The notes beneath the pieces were generated by a model. It saw only the letters and a program-made list of their open reading frames with translations, was not told where the DNA came from and searched no databases. A stretch of 17,446 nucleotides of DNA from Halobacteriales archaeon QS_9_70_65. Its GTDB lineage: Archaea; Halobacteriota; Halobacteria; Halobacteriales; Haloarculaceae. Below, piece after piece: positions 1-5,852 of the stretch. Positions within the stretch are counted from its first letter, which is position 1, and every line of letters begins with the position of its first letter. A program made the position numbers and the translations under genes. The stretch covers positions 1 through 17,446 of the forward strand of contig PXSC01000200.1 in the NCBI GenBank assembly GCA_003023535.1, read 5' to 3'.

Positions 1-430
1 CGACCTGGAGTACACGAAGCGGGCCTACCGGGAGGCGCTGCGGCTCTACCCGCCGGCGTGGGCCGTCTTCCGGCAGGCCGACGGCGACCAGCCGCTCGGC
101 GACTACCTCATCGAGGACGGCTCCGCGATCATCACCCCACAGTGGTCGGTCCACCGCGACGACCGCTACTTCGAGGCCCCGGAGACGTTCGACCCCGACC
201 GCTGGGCCCGCCGCGACCCCAACGCCGTCGACGCCTACTTCCCGTTCTCGACCGGGCCGCACGCCTGCATCGGCCGCGGCTTCGCGCTGTCGGGCGCGAC
301 GCTCGTGCTCGCGCGGCTGGTGCGGGACTTCGACGTCGACGTCCCCCAGGACGCCCTCGACGATCTCCGCATCACGCCGACGCTGCGGCCCGTCGACGGC
401 GTCGACGCGACCGTCCGGCCGGCCGAGTAG
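1..430 (+). CDS. Cytochrome P450, C-terminal part (5' end outside window)
   Basis: This is the last 142 residues of a cytochrome P450, a heme-thiolate monooxygenase; the reading frame enters at base 2 and stops with TAG at 428-430. Visible landmarks are the K-helix ExxR motif (EALR, fragment residues 11-14), the meander region around FDPDRW (63-68), and the heme-ligand loop FPFSTGPHACIGR, which fits FxxGxxxCxG with Cys89 of the fragment as the proximal heme ligand. After the heme loop the usual L-helix and a short beta-rich tail follow, so the C-terminus looks complete and intact. Redox partner and substrate cannot be read from this fragment. The family assignment is firm; the subfamily (haloarchaeal genomes often carry soluble CYP-like enzymes) is not assigned. 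Confidence 0.95.
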   Translation, partial: DLEYTKRAYREALRLYPPAWAVFRQADGDQPLGDYLIEDGSAIITPQWSVHRDDRYFEAPETFDPDRWARRDPNAVDAYFPFSTGPHACIGRGFALSGATLVLARLVRDFDVDVPQDALDDLRITPTLRPVDGVDATVRPAE

Positions 431-511
431 CCACGCCGCGGCGGTCGCCCGGGAATCGACCCCCGCCGACGACCCTCGTCATGAACGTTCTGCGGACCCG
501 ACTCAGGTGAG

Positions 512-1159
512 TTACTCGGCGATTACGACGTCGAACCCCCAGTCGAACGATATCTCTGCGTCGCTCCCACGTGATTCGTGAACGGAATATCCGTTGCTGA
601 ACCCGTGTTCGCCGGCCGCGAAACACGTTTCGGCCAACGCGGACGTGAGAATCCGCCGTTCCTCGGAGATCTTCTCTCCCGCCGCGACAGTAGCGTCCTC
701 TATCCCCCGCGCGACGCTCGCCGCCCCGACGGGACACCCGTTGGAGATACCGCCGGTTCGGGGAATGACCACCAGATGTCTCCCCGCGCAAAGCGACGTA
801 TGAAACGGGAGTCCCTAATCGTAGGTCTGGAGTGTCCAGGCACGGGTGTCTCGGTTTCGGAGTGAAACGGTGACCGTCGCCCCACGGTCGCCAGTCGGTT
901 GTTCGAGGAGCTCGACGCGTCCCTCGAAGGGAACGGACTCTGGGAGCGAGTGTGCCCGGACCGTCTCGATCCGACCGACGTCACCGGTCGGGGTCGGCTT
1001 CACGAACGAGTGGCTGGACGTCTCGGTCGGCGTCTCGGCGTCGGCTGGCGTTTCGGTATGAGTCCGAGTCGGCGTCTCGATAGCGTCGTCACCGGGTCGC
1101 ATCGAGCAACCGGCGAACCCCCCCAGGACGGCCGCCGCGAGCAGCTTACGCCGCCTCAT
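512..1159 (-). pseudogene. Lipoprotein gene interrupted by an in-frame TAG codon
   Basis: The 5' part (1159 to 815) encodes 114 residues. It starts with an arginine-rich n-region, a hydrophobic stretch and a lipobox ending FAGC, followed by a Thr/Pro/Glu-rich linker and a beta-sandwich-like segment. It stops at TAG (815-817). In exactly the same frame, and without another stop, the sequence reads on for 100 more codons to TAA at 512-514. That second part has coding-like codon use and ordinary protein character (for example LPFHTSLCAGRHLVVIPRTG just after the stop). The simplest reading is one lipoprotein of about 215 residues with a nonsense mutation, for example TGG to TAG. Both halves could alternatively be separate genes (a GTG at 770-772 could start the second), but that codon lies 14 codons after the stop and lacks a clear ribosome-binding site. 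A TATA-like box at about 1181-1193 precedes the start. The protein family is not recognised; the function is unknown. Confidence 0.7.
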
Positions 1160-1178
1160 GGAGCCTTCTCATCCCGAG

Positions 1179-1194
1179 AGGTACTATATCTTTC
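1179..1194 (-). promoter_or_regulatory. TATA-like promoter element of the split lipoprotein gene
   Basis: On the minus strand the sequence reads AAAGATATAGTACC, centred about 27 bp upstream of the ATG at 1157-1159. This AT-rich patch in GC-rich surroundings is the spacing expected for an archaeal TATA box driving a leaderless transcript. It suggests the gene was, or still is, transcribed. Confidence 0.45.
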
Positions 1195-1684
1195 CCAGCA
1201 GCCGGTCGATACGTACGGTACTTGCCTTACCTCGTTTCGCGGCCGTTTTAGCGAGGTGGACGGCGTGCTACCGGCGCTCCGTCGGCGCGGCGGGCACGGT
1301 GGCGGCGACCGTTCGCTCGTGGGACCCCTCGGCACGACACTTGCCGGACGGGTGACGACCGGCGCGCACACGAATCGTCCCCGGTATACGGTAACTATTT
1401 CCGAAGCGGCCGCAGTTCGAGTATGAACCCGACAGACGGCGTATCATGCCGTGCCGTCCTCCGGAGTCTCGCGGTGACGGGCTCGCTGCCGGCCTGCCGA
1501 CCGCCGTCACCGGGACGATACAAAGACGTGGGAGTATCGGGGCAATCGTCGCCCGTGGTTCGGTCTCCAGTCGTCGGCTCCACCCCAGGAATCCATTGGT
1601 TTTCGCCTCAGAACCGCCGTAAGTGCTGGACCTGTCGTTTTCCGTCGGCGGTCCCGCTACCCCGGTCGAGGCCCCCGGCCGTCC
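1195..1684. other. Long stretch without a convincing complete gene
   Basis: No open frame here has the composition of a normal haloarchaeal protein over a useful length. The only suggestive pieces are a TATA-like patch near 1383-1400 and an ATG at 1423 that opens a short signal-peptide-like peptide (listed separately). GC content is locally a little lower than in the flanking genes. The stretch looks like decayed coding sequence or ordinary intergenic DNA. Confidence 0.5.
1423..1500 (+). pseudogene. Possible remnant of a lipoprotein signal peptide
   Basis: The ATG at 1423 opens a peptide whose residues 10-25 read RAVLRSLAVTGSLPAC. This resembles the n-region, hydrophobic core and cysteine of haloarchaeal Tat/lipobox signals (compare the common form RAVLRSLAVAGSLAGLAGC). 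A TATA-like stretch lies about 27 bp upstream. After about residue 25 the frame loses protein character and becomes Ser/Pro/Arg-rich, as shadow frames do. I read it as the 5' stub of a lost exported protein, possibly chance similarity. Confidence is low because the match is short. Confidence 0.25.
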
Positions 1685-1870
1685 CTACGGTCGCCGGTCG
1701 GTCGGGGAGCCGTCCTCGCGGTGGGCCAGCCGCTCGCCGACCGACCCCGGCACCGGCGTCCGGCAGTACCGGCAGTACCACGACCGACCGGTCGGCCGCG
1801 GCTCCTGGACGAGTTCGTCGCCGGCGGACAGCGTCGCACCACAGCCGTCGCAGGTGTACGCGCTCGGCAT
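1685..1870 (-). CDS. Small zinc-ribbon protein, 61 aa, hypothetical
   Basis: A 61-residue protein with two CxxC knuckles, CDGC (Cys7, Cys10) and CRYC (Cys33, Cys36), separated by 22 residues. This is the arrangement of a rubredoxin-like or zinc-ribbon fold binding one zinc ion. The N-terminus (MPSAYTCDGCGATL) is the style of the many small zinc-finger proteins of haloarchaea. The ATG at 1868-1870 is the natural start because the first knuckle follows six residues later. The C-terminal 20 residues are Arg/Pro-rich and poorly structured, so the true protein core is residues 1-45. It stands alone, with no operon partner on its strand nearby. The function is unknown; small haloarchaeal zinc-ribbon proteins often act in regulation or RNA/protein contacts, but nothing here specifies which. 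Confidence 0.7.
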   Translation of the reverse strand: MPSAYTCDGCGATLSAGDELVQEPRPTGRSWYCRYCRTPVPGSVGERLAHREDGSPTDRRP

Positions 1871-1916
1871 ACGTCAACGTGGAGCGCCGCGGTACTAACG
1901 CTGACGGCCGGCGGCG

Positions 1917-2063
1917 TCAGGAGCGGGCCGTCGCTCGCTCGACGTCTCCCCGGAGCCAGTCGACCTCCGATAGCTCCGCGACGGCCGCCACGACCGGGTA
2001 GTCGAACGGCTCCGTCCGGTGAACCGCCTCGGGGTCAAGCGGTTCGAGACGCGGAACGTCTCG
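1917..2063 (-). pseudogene. C-terminal remnant of an unrecognised protein (48 codons)
   Basis: On the minus strand, codons from 2063 down to TGA at 1917-1919 encode an ordinary-looking acidic peptide including EPLDPEAVHRTEPFDYPVV and, later, AELSEVDWLRGDVERA. Codon use favours G/C at third positions, as in the true genes here. There is no plausible start: an in-frame TGA lies immediately upstream (2064-2066), inside a cluster of short hairpins, and the nearby ATG (2065-2067) is in another frame. It therefore looks like the 3' end of a gene whose 5' part was removed or replaced next to the hairpin cluster. The family is not recognised. Confidence 0.4.
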
Positions 2064-2116
2064 TCATCTACTCACGGCCGTAGGCCGTTCGCATGGTCCG
2101 AGGGACTACGTCCCTC
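2045..2116. repeat. Cluster of three perfect short hairpins
   Basis: Three inverted repeats follow one another within 72 bp. The first is CGAGACG-CGGAA-CGTCTCG (2045-2063, 7-bp stem). The second is ACGGCC-GTA-GGCCGT (2074-2088, 6-bp stem). The third is GAGGGAC-TAC-GTCCCTC (2100-2116, 7-bp stem). All stems are perfect, and two have 3-nt loops. They lie between the coding remnant at 1917-2063 and the 3' end of the histidine kinase. They may be a REP-like interspersed palindromic element, a transposon end, or structured transcript ends. Similar hairpin strings near gene ends in other haloarchaea are from memory only. Confidence 0.6.
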
Positions 2117-2269
2117 GCCTGTCACAGAAAACTCGTCTTCCGCACGACCCTGAGGCGCTTGGCCTGCTCGGTCTGATGGTACTGCCGGGTCTGCGTGGCT
2201 GGCGGAGTCGACGTCTTCCTGCGGGGCGACGACGGCCCGCTCGGGCGGCCGAGGCGGTGACCGGTCGCG
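2117..2269. other. Unassigned segment between hairpin cluster and kinase gene
   Basis: On the minus strand one frame ending with TGA near 2122 encodes a peptide with TRQYHQTEQAKRLRVVRKT close to its C-terminus. This is more protein-like than the two other frames. I cannot connect it to a start or to a family. It may be the tail of an old mobile-element or gene fragment, or a chance frame. Confidence 0.2.
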
Positions 2270-3694
2270 TCACGGCGCCGTCTCCGCCGAGCGGACGTCC
2301 AGTTCCGTCCCGCCGGGGTCGTCGTCGACCGACACCGACCAGCCGTGACTCGTCGCGAGCGTCCGGACGTTGGGCAGCAGCATCGCCGTCTCGGCGTTCG
2401 GCACCGCGTTCCCGTAGGCGAAGATCTCGCTCTCGTCGAACCCCGCAAGCGAGCGGTCGTCGTAGGCGACGCTGAAGCCGTCGTCGTGGCCCCGGACGGC
2501 GACCGTCGAGGCGCCGTTGCGGTCGGCGAACTCGATGACGCGACCGAGCAGTTCGACGAGTCGTTCGCGGCTGGCCTCGACGTCGACCGACCGCTCGACC
2601 GACAGCTCGACGTCGGTGTCCGCCCGCCGGCGGGCGGCCCGGGCGAGTTCGCCGAGATCGAGCGTCGTCGTGCCGGAGACCGTCTGGCTGTAGCGGGCCA
2701 GCGCCTGCAGCTCCTCGACGACGCCTTCGATGTCGGTGGCCTCCCCGGCGATGGCCGCCGCGTGCTCTTCCAGCTCCGGGTCGTCGGCCTTCTCGGCGGC
2801 CCGCGCGAGGAGGTCGGCGTGGCCGCCGATGATGCCGACGCTGTTGCGGAGTTCGTGGGTGATGGCGGTCGCGAACCCCTCGAGCTGTTCGTCCTTCTCG
2901 CGGAGCCGGCGCCGCTGGCGCTCGATGGCCGTCACGTCCGTGTAGACGACACCGCGGCCGACGTCCGTCGTCCCGACCGTGATCGGGGTGGTCTCGACGA
3001 GAAAGTGCCGCCGCTCGCCGTCGCGCTCGAGCTCGACGGTGCCGCCGTCCTGCAGCGGGCCCGTCCCGTCGGCGACCGCCTCCGCCGGCAGCGCCCCGCC
3101 GTCGGTCAGCACCGGGAACAGCCGGGCGGCCGCGGCGTTGTGGTCGCGGACGCACCCTTCGTCGTCGAGGATGATGACCGGGTCGTCGAGCGCCTCGAGC
3201 AGCTGCGGGCGGCCGTACCGGCCGACCGCGAGAAACGGCTCCCGGACGGCGTACAGCGCGCCGACGGCGAACAGGCCGACGCCGATCGACTCGTAGTTCA
3301 GCCCCAACACCAGCGGCGAGAGGTACCCGACGGCGTCGAACCCGACCGGCAGCGCCGCCAGGGCGACGACGAACTTCACCCTCCGGGGCGTCGAGCGGCG
3401 GGCCTCGAAGGCGTCCACGAGCAGGTAGAATCCCAGCGCCGACAGGACGTACGACGCGCCGGCGATGATCCAGAAGGCCGTCGACTTCCGGATGGCGACG
3501 TGCCGAAACGGGGTCGTGATGACCGCCGTCTCGAAGTAGAGCCCGTGCCAGAGGTTGGTGAGCTTGAACGCGACGACGGTGAGGTAGCCGGCGACCGCGA
3601 GCCGGCGGTACAGCGGCCGCCGGTGGTACCGCCGGCCGGCGTACGCCGAGCAGAAGTAAAGCCAGGCGCCGACGGTCGCCAGCCCGATCACCAA
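2270..3694 (-). CDS. Membrane sensor histidine kinase with PAS domain (5' end out of frame)
   Basis: Sensor kinase of two-component signalling. Residues 1-155 of the open frame hold about five hydrophobic segments, matching the multi-spanning N-terminal sensor of haloarchaeal kinases. Residues about 160-260 form a PAS domain (DDPVIILDDEGCVRDHNAAA). The H-box is FATAITHELRNSV with the predicted phospho-acceptor His280. Residues 345-470 correspond to the HATPase domain, but it is degenerate: the N-box position reads RVIEFAD without the usual Asn, and no DxGxG or GxGLGL glycine boxes are visible. The open frame begins only at TTG (3692-3694), inside what should be a transmembrane segment. The real N-terminus lies upstream in another frame (next entry). 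Two explanations are a gene with a frameshift or deletion near 3697, and a sequencing error. No response regulator is adjacent. ATP binding and kinase activity are doubtful. Confidence 0.8.
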   Translation of the reverse strand: MVIGLATVGAWLYFCSAYAGRRYHRRPLYRRLAVAGYLTVVAFKLTNLWHGLYFETAVITTPFRHVAIRKSTAFWIIAGASYVLSALGFYLLVDAFEARRSTPRRVKFVVALAALPVGFDAVGYLSPLVLGLNYESIGVGLFAVGALYAVREPFLAVGRYGRPQLLEALDDPVIILDDEGCVRDHNAAAARLFPVLTDGGALPAEAVADGTGPLQDGGTVELERDGERRHFLVETTPITVGTTDVGRGVVYTDVTAIERQRRRLREKDEQLEGFATAITHELRNSVGIIGGHADLLARAAEKADDPELEEHAAAIAGEATDIEGVVEELQALARYSQTVSGTTTLDLGELARAARRRADTDVELSVERSVDVEASRERLVELLGRVIEFADRNGASTVAVRGHDDGFSVAYDDRSLAGFDESEIFAYGNAVPNAETAMLLPNVRTLATSHGWSVSVDDDPGGTELDVRSAETAP

Positions 3695-3698
3695 CGCC

Positions 3699-3767
3699 GA
3701 AACAGATCAGTGCCGTCAGCCCGAACAGTCCGATGTAGGCCGTCTGTACGGTCGCGGATGAGAGCAC
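3699..3767 (-). pseudogene. Out-of-frame N-terminus of the histidine kinase
   Basis: From a GTG at 3765-3767 the minus strand encodes 23 residues, including SSATVQTAYIGLFGLTALIC, the typical first transmembrane helix of haloarchaeal multi-spanning sensor kinases. The frame then has to change by one base near 3697-3698 to reach the kinase body at GCG TTG GTG ATC. A TATA-like sequence (TATTAGAA, 3795-3802) about 30 bp upstream supports the GTG as the original leaderless start. From memory of the family, about 50 residues (one or two more helices) normally lie between this helix and the GLATVGAWLYF segment, so an internal deletion is likelier than a single-base slip. Confidence 0.5.
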
Positions 3768-3817
3768 GAGTTCTCGGACCTGGGGACGGCTCGGTTCTAA
3801 TACTATCGGCCGACTCA

Positions 3818-3960
3818 CGGGTTGACATCCCCCACGCGCTGAGGCGCGAGGATCCCTCCGTCGGAGATTCGAGGTTCGGCCACGCCGATTCCACGGAGGC
3901 AACTTGCGGATCTGTGCGCACCTCTTCGGAACAATCCACGTCCGGGCGAGTGCGACGGGC
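3818..3960 (-). mobile_element. Probable remnant of an IS200/IS605-type element (TnpB tail and end hairpin)
   Basis: The plus strand at 3818-3860 reads GGGTTGACATCCCCCACGCG followed by CTGAGGCGCG and GGATCC. This is the pattern of the hairpin at the right end of IS200/IS605/IS1341 elements (TTGACATCC, stem CGCGC-TGAG-GCGCG, then GGAT). Read on the minus strand, the adjoining bases encode a tail containing TDPQVASVESAWPNLESPT. That resembles the variable C-terminal tails of haloarchaeal TnpB proteins as I remember them. No zinc finger or RuvC motifs of TnpB remain, and no TnpA is present, so this is only a scar. It lies directly upstream of the damaged kinase gene. The motif match is visible; the family link is from memory. 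Confidence 0.45.
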
Positions 3961-3997
3961 GACCGGACCGTAATTCAACCGGATACGTCCGGCAGTA

Positions 3998-4426
3998 TCA
4001 GTCGGCCCCGGGCGCGAGCAGCGTCGAGACGCGGGCGTTTTCCTTCGGCCGGAGGCCGGCGCCGCCGACCGACAGCGGGACGGTCTCGAGCGACCGGACG
4101 TGCAGCGTCGGGTGGGCGGCGCCGCGGGCCAGCACCGTCGCGTGGGGCTGCAGCACCAGCGAGAGATCGTCCGGCGCCGACAGCGACTCGTCGTACGACG
4201 GCAGATACCGGCCGGCGTCGAGGTTCCACCAGCCGTGATCGTCATCCGGGTCCCGGCGCTCGGTCTCGACCGGCTCGCGGTCGGCGGCCTCGCGTTCGCC
4301 GCCGCCGAAGTCGACGCGCCCGGGGCCGGCGACGCGGTGTATCCCCGCGACCGTGAGGTCGAGGCCGCGGCCGGCCGTCTGGGTCGGCTCGTGGACGATG
4401 CCGTCGACGAACGGCGTCGGTTCCAT
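3998..4426 (-). CDS. dCTP deaminase/dUTPase-like protein
   Basis: A 142-residue protein of the dCTP deaminase/dUTPase fold. Recognisable are the N-terminal strand motif GRGLDLTVAGIHRV (compare xGVDLTV in haloarchaeal dUTPase/dCTP deaminases), the turn WWNLDAGRYL, the segment LVLQPHATVLARGAAHPTLH at the place of the catalytic PRSSLARxG motif, and the C-terminal GAGLRPKENARVSTL. The catalytic Ser and Arg of true enzymes are not evident (QPHAT instead of PRSS), so it may be a non-catalytic paralogue or a specialised nucleotide-binding protein. I chose ATG 4424-4426 because the family resemblance begins there; a longer GTG start at 4489 would add an unconvincing Pro/Arg-rich leader. It is divergent from the flavin oxidoreductase, with 107 bp between the starts. 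Function in nucleotide pool control is inferred from family only. Confidence 0.7.
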   Translation of the reverse strand: MEPTPFVDGIVHEPTQTAGRGLDLTVAGIHRVAGPGRVDFGGGEREAADREPVETERRDPDDDHGWWNLDAGRYLPSYDESLSAPDDLSLVLQPHATVLARGAAHPTLHVRSLETVPLSVGGAGLRPKENARVSTLLAPGAD

Positions 4427-4533
4427 GCCGGGCGTTCGCGCGCCGACGCAAGACCCCGGCGGCGAACGGCGGCCGTGGGCGGGGCGCACACGCCGGGGAC
4501 GGACTCTTCCGTTTCGTCCCGTAACCGGCGCCG

Positions 4534-5841
4534 ATGGCGGTGCTGACGGACCCGGTCGCGGTTGGGAGCCTGGAGCTGTCGAACCGGCTCTACCGGGCGC
4601 CGCTGCTGGAGTGTGCCGGTAACGACCCGGAGGCGGTCGACCGGCTGATCGCGGAGCTGGAGCCGACCGCGGCGGCCGGCGCGGGGCTCATCTGTCAGGG
4701 CGCGACGGTCGTCCGCGGCGAGGGCGGCTGCGTGGCGCCGGGGATGACCCGCGTCCACGACCCGGCGTTCGTCGGCCGACTCTCCCGGCTCGTCGACCGC
4801 GTCCACGACCACGGCAGCCGGATCGTGATGCAGCTGGACCACGGCGGCCTCCGGAGCCTGGAGACGTGGCACGCCGGCTACCGCCGGGAACACCCGGAAC
4901 TGGAGCAGCTGGCCGTCTCGCGGCCGCCGTGGCCGCTGCGGGCGCTGGACCGGCTCGGGATGCTGTCGCTGTCGCCGCGGGTGCTGTCGACGGCCGAGGT
5001 CCGGGAACTGGCGGCGGACTTCGGCCGGGCGGCCGCGCGGGCCGTCGACGCCGGCTACGACGGGATCCACGTCGCCGGCGCCAACGCCGGGCTCGTCCAG
5101 CAGTTCCTCTCGCCGTTCTACAACCGCCGCGACGACGCCTTCGGCGGCTCCCTCGACGGCCGGCTCCGCTTTCTGGAGTGCGTCCACGACGAGATTCGCG
5201 ACCGGGCCGGCGACGTGCCGCTGTTGACGAAGGTGCCGTCGGAGTCGGCCGCCCCTCAAGCGGTCCGCCGGCGGGTCGACGACGACGAGACCGTCGCGAT
5301 GGCCCGCCGGCTGGCCGAGATCGGCTTCGACGCCGTCGTCCCGGTCCGCACCTCGACGTTCTGGGACATGAGCATCGTCCGCGGCGCCTACCCGGCGGAC
5401 GCCTGGAGGGACGAGCGGTTCCGCCCGGGGTACGCCGAGGCGTTCGGCGGCCGGGGGCGAGCGCGGCTGGTGGCGCTGCTGAACCGGCTACAGGCGCGGC
5501 GGTTCCCGGCGGAACCGGGCTGGAACGCCGACCTCTGCCGGCGCGTCCGGGCGGCCGTCGACGTTCCCGTCCTGCTGGAGGGCGGCCTTCGGGAGCGGGC
5601 CCACATCGATACACTGGTCGGCGACGCCTGCGACCTCGCGGGGCTCGGCCGGCCGTTCTACGCCGAGCCGCGGCTGCCGGCCCGGCTGCTGGCCGACGGG
5701 ACGACCGCCGCCATCTGCGAGCGCTGCAATGAGTGTACGGTGCCGCAGGCGACCGGCGCCGAGGGGGTCTGCCGGTCGGCGTCCGTTCTCCGGCGCCGCG
5801 GCGAGCTGGAGCGGGAGGGTGCTTACGAGCGGACGGAGTGA
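4534..5841 (+). CDS. NADH:flavin oxidoreductase / Old Yellow Enzyme family
   Basis: A 435-residue FMN-dependent TIM-barrel oxidoreductase of the Old Yellow Enzyme family, which reduces activated C=C bonds or related substrates with NAD(P)H. Family landmarks are LSNRLYRAP (15-23), MQLDHGG (99-105), QQFLSPFYNRRDDAFGGSL (189-207, the strongly conserved SQFLSPxxNxRxDxYGGSL block), TKVPSE (232-237) and the phosphate-binding GLGRPF (370-375). At the substrate-binding pair (HxxN/H in the family) the sequence reads AGAN, so the first His is replaced by Ala and the second position is Asn. A Cys cluster C-x2-C-x2-C-x11-C (395, 398, 401, 413) near the C-terminus recalls the iron-sulfur site of 2,4-dienoyl-CoA reductase-type members, but the Rossmann domain of those enzymes is absent. 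The gene converges with the MATE gene, with 11 bp between the stops. Confidence 0.9.
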   Translation: MAVLTDPVAVGSLELSNRLYRAPLLECAGNDPEAVDRLIAELEPTAAAGAGLICQGATVVRGEGGCVAPGMTRVHDPAFVGRLSRLVDRVHDHGSRIVMQLDHGGLRSLETWHAGYRREHPELEQLAVSRPPWPLRALDRLGMLSLSPRVLSTAEVRELAADFGRAAARAVDAGYDGIHVAGANAGLVQQFLSPFYNRRDDAFGGSLDGRLRFLECVHDEIRDRAGDVPLLTKVPSESAAPQAVRRRVDDDETVAMARRLAEIGFDAVVPVRTSTFWDMSIVRGAYPADAWRDERFRPGYAEAFGGRGRARLVALLNRLQARRFPAEPGWNADLCRRVRAAVDVPVLLEGGLRERAHIDTLVGDACDLAGLGRPFYAEPRLPARLLADGTTAAICERCNECTVPQATGAEGVCRSASVLRRRGELEREGAYERTE

Positions 5842-5852
5842 GACTCTCAGGC

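Noticed and set aside
815..817. TAG decoded as pyrrolysine
   Set aside because: No Pyl machinery is visible in the window, the protein is not a methylamine methyltransferase, and I know of no general Pyl use in Halobacteria. Nonsense mutation is simpler.
1917..2300. Complete transposase gene near the hairpin cluster
   Set aside because: No catalytic motifs or zinc finger of TnpB or DDE transposases are present; only short peptides and palindromes are seen.
2345..3973. 542-codon plus-strand frame opposite the histidine kinase
   Set aside because: It has antisense shadow composition (Arg/Asp/Val-rich, no domain), while the minus strand shows PAS and H-box motifs.
3688..5259. Long minus-strand open frame (523 codons) opposite the oxidoreductase
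   Set aside because: It is Arg/Pro/Ala-rich with no motifs, and lies antisense to a gene with clear OYE motifs. Long shadow frames are expected at this GC content.
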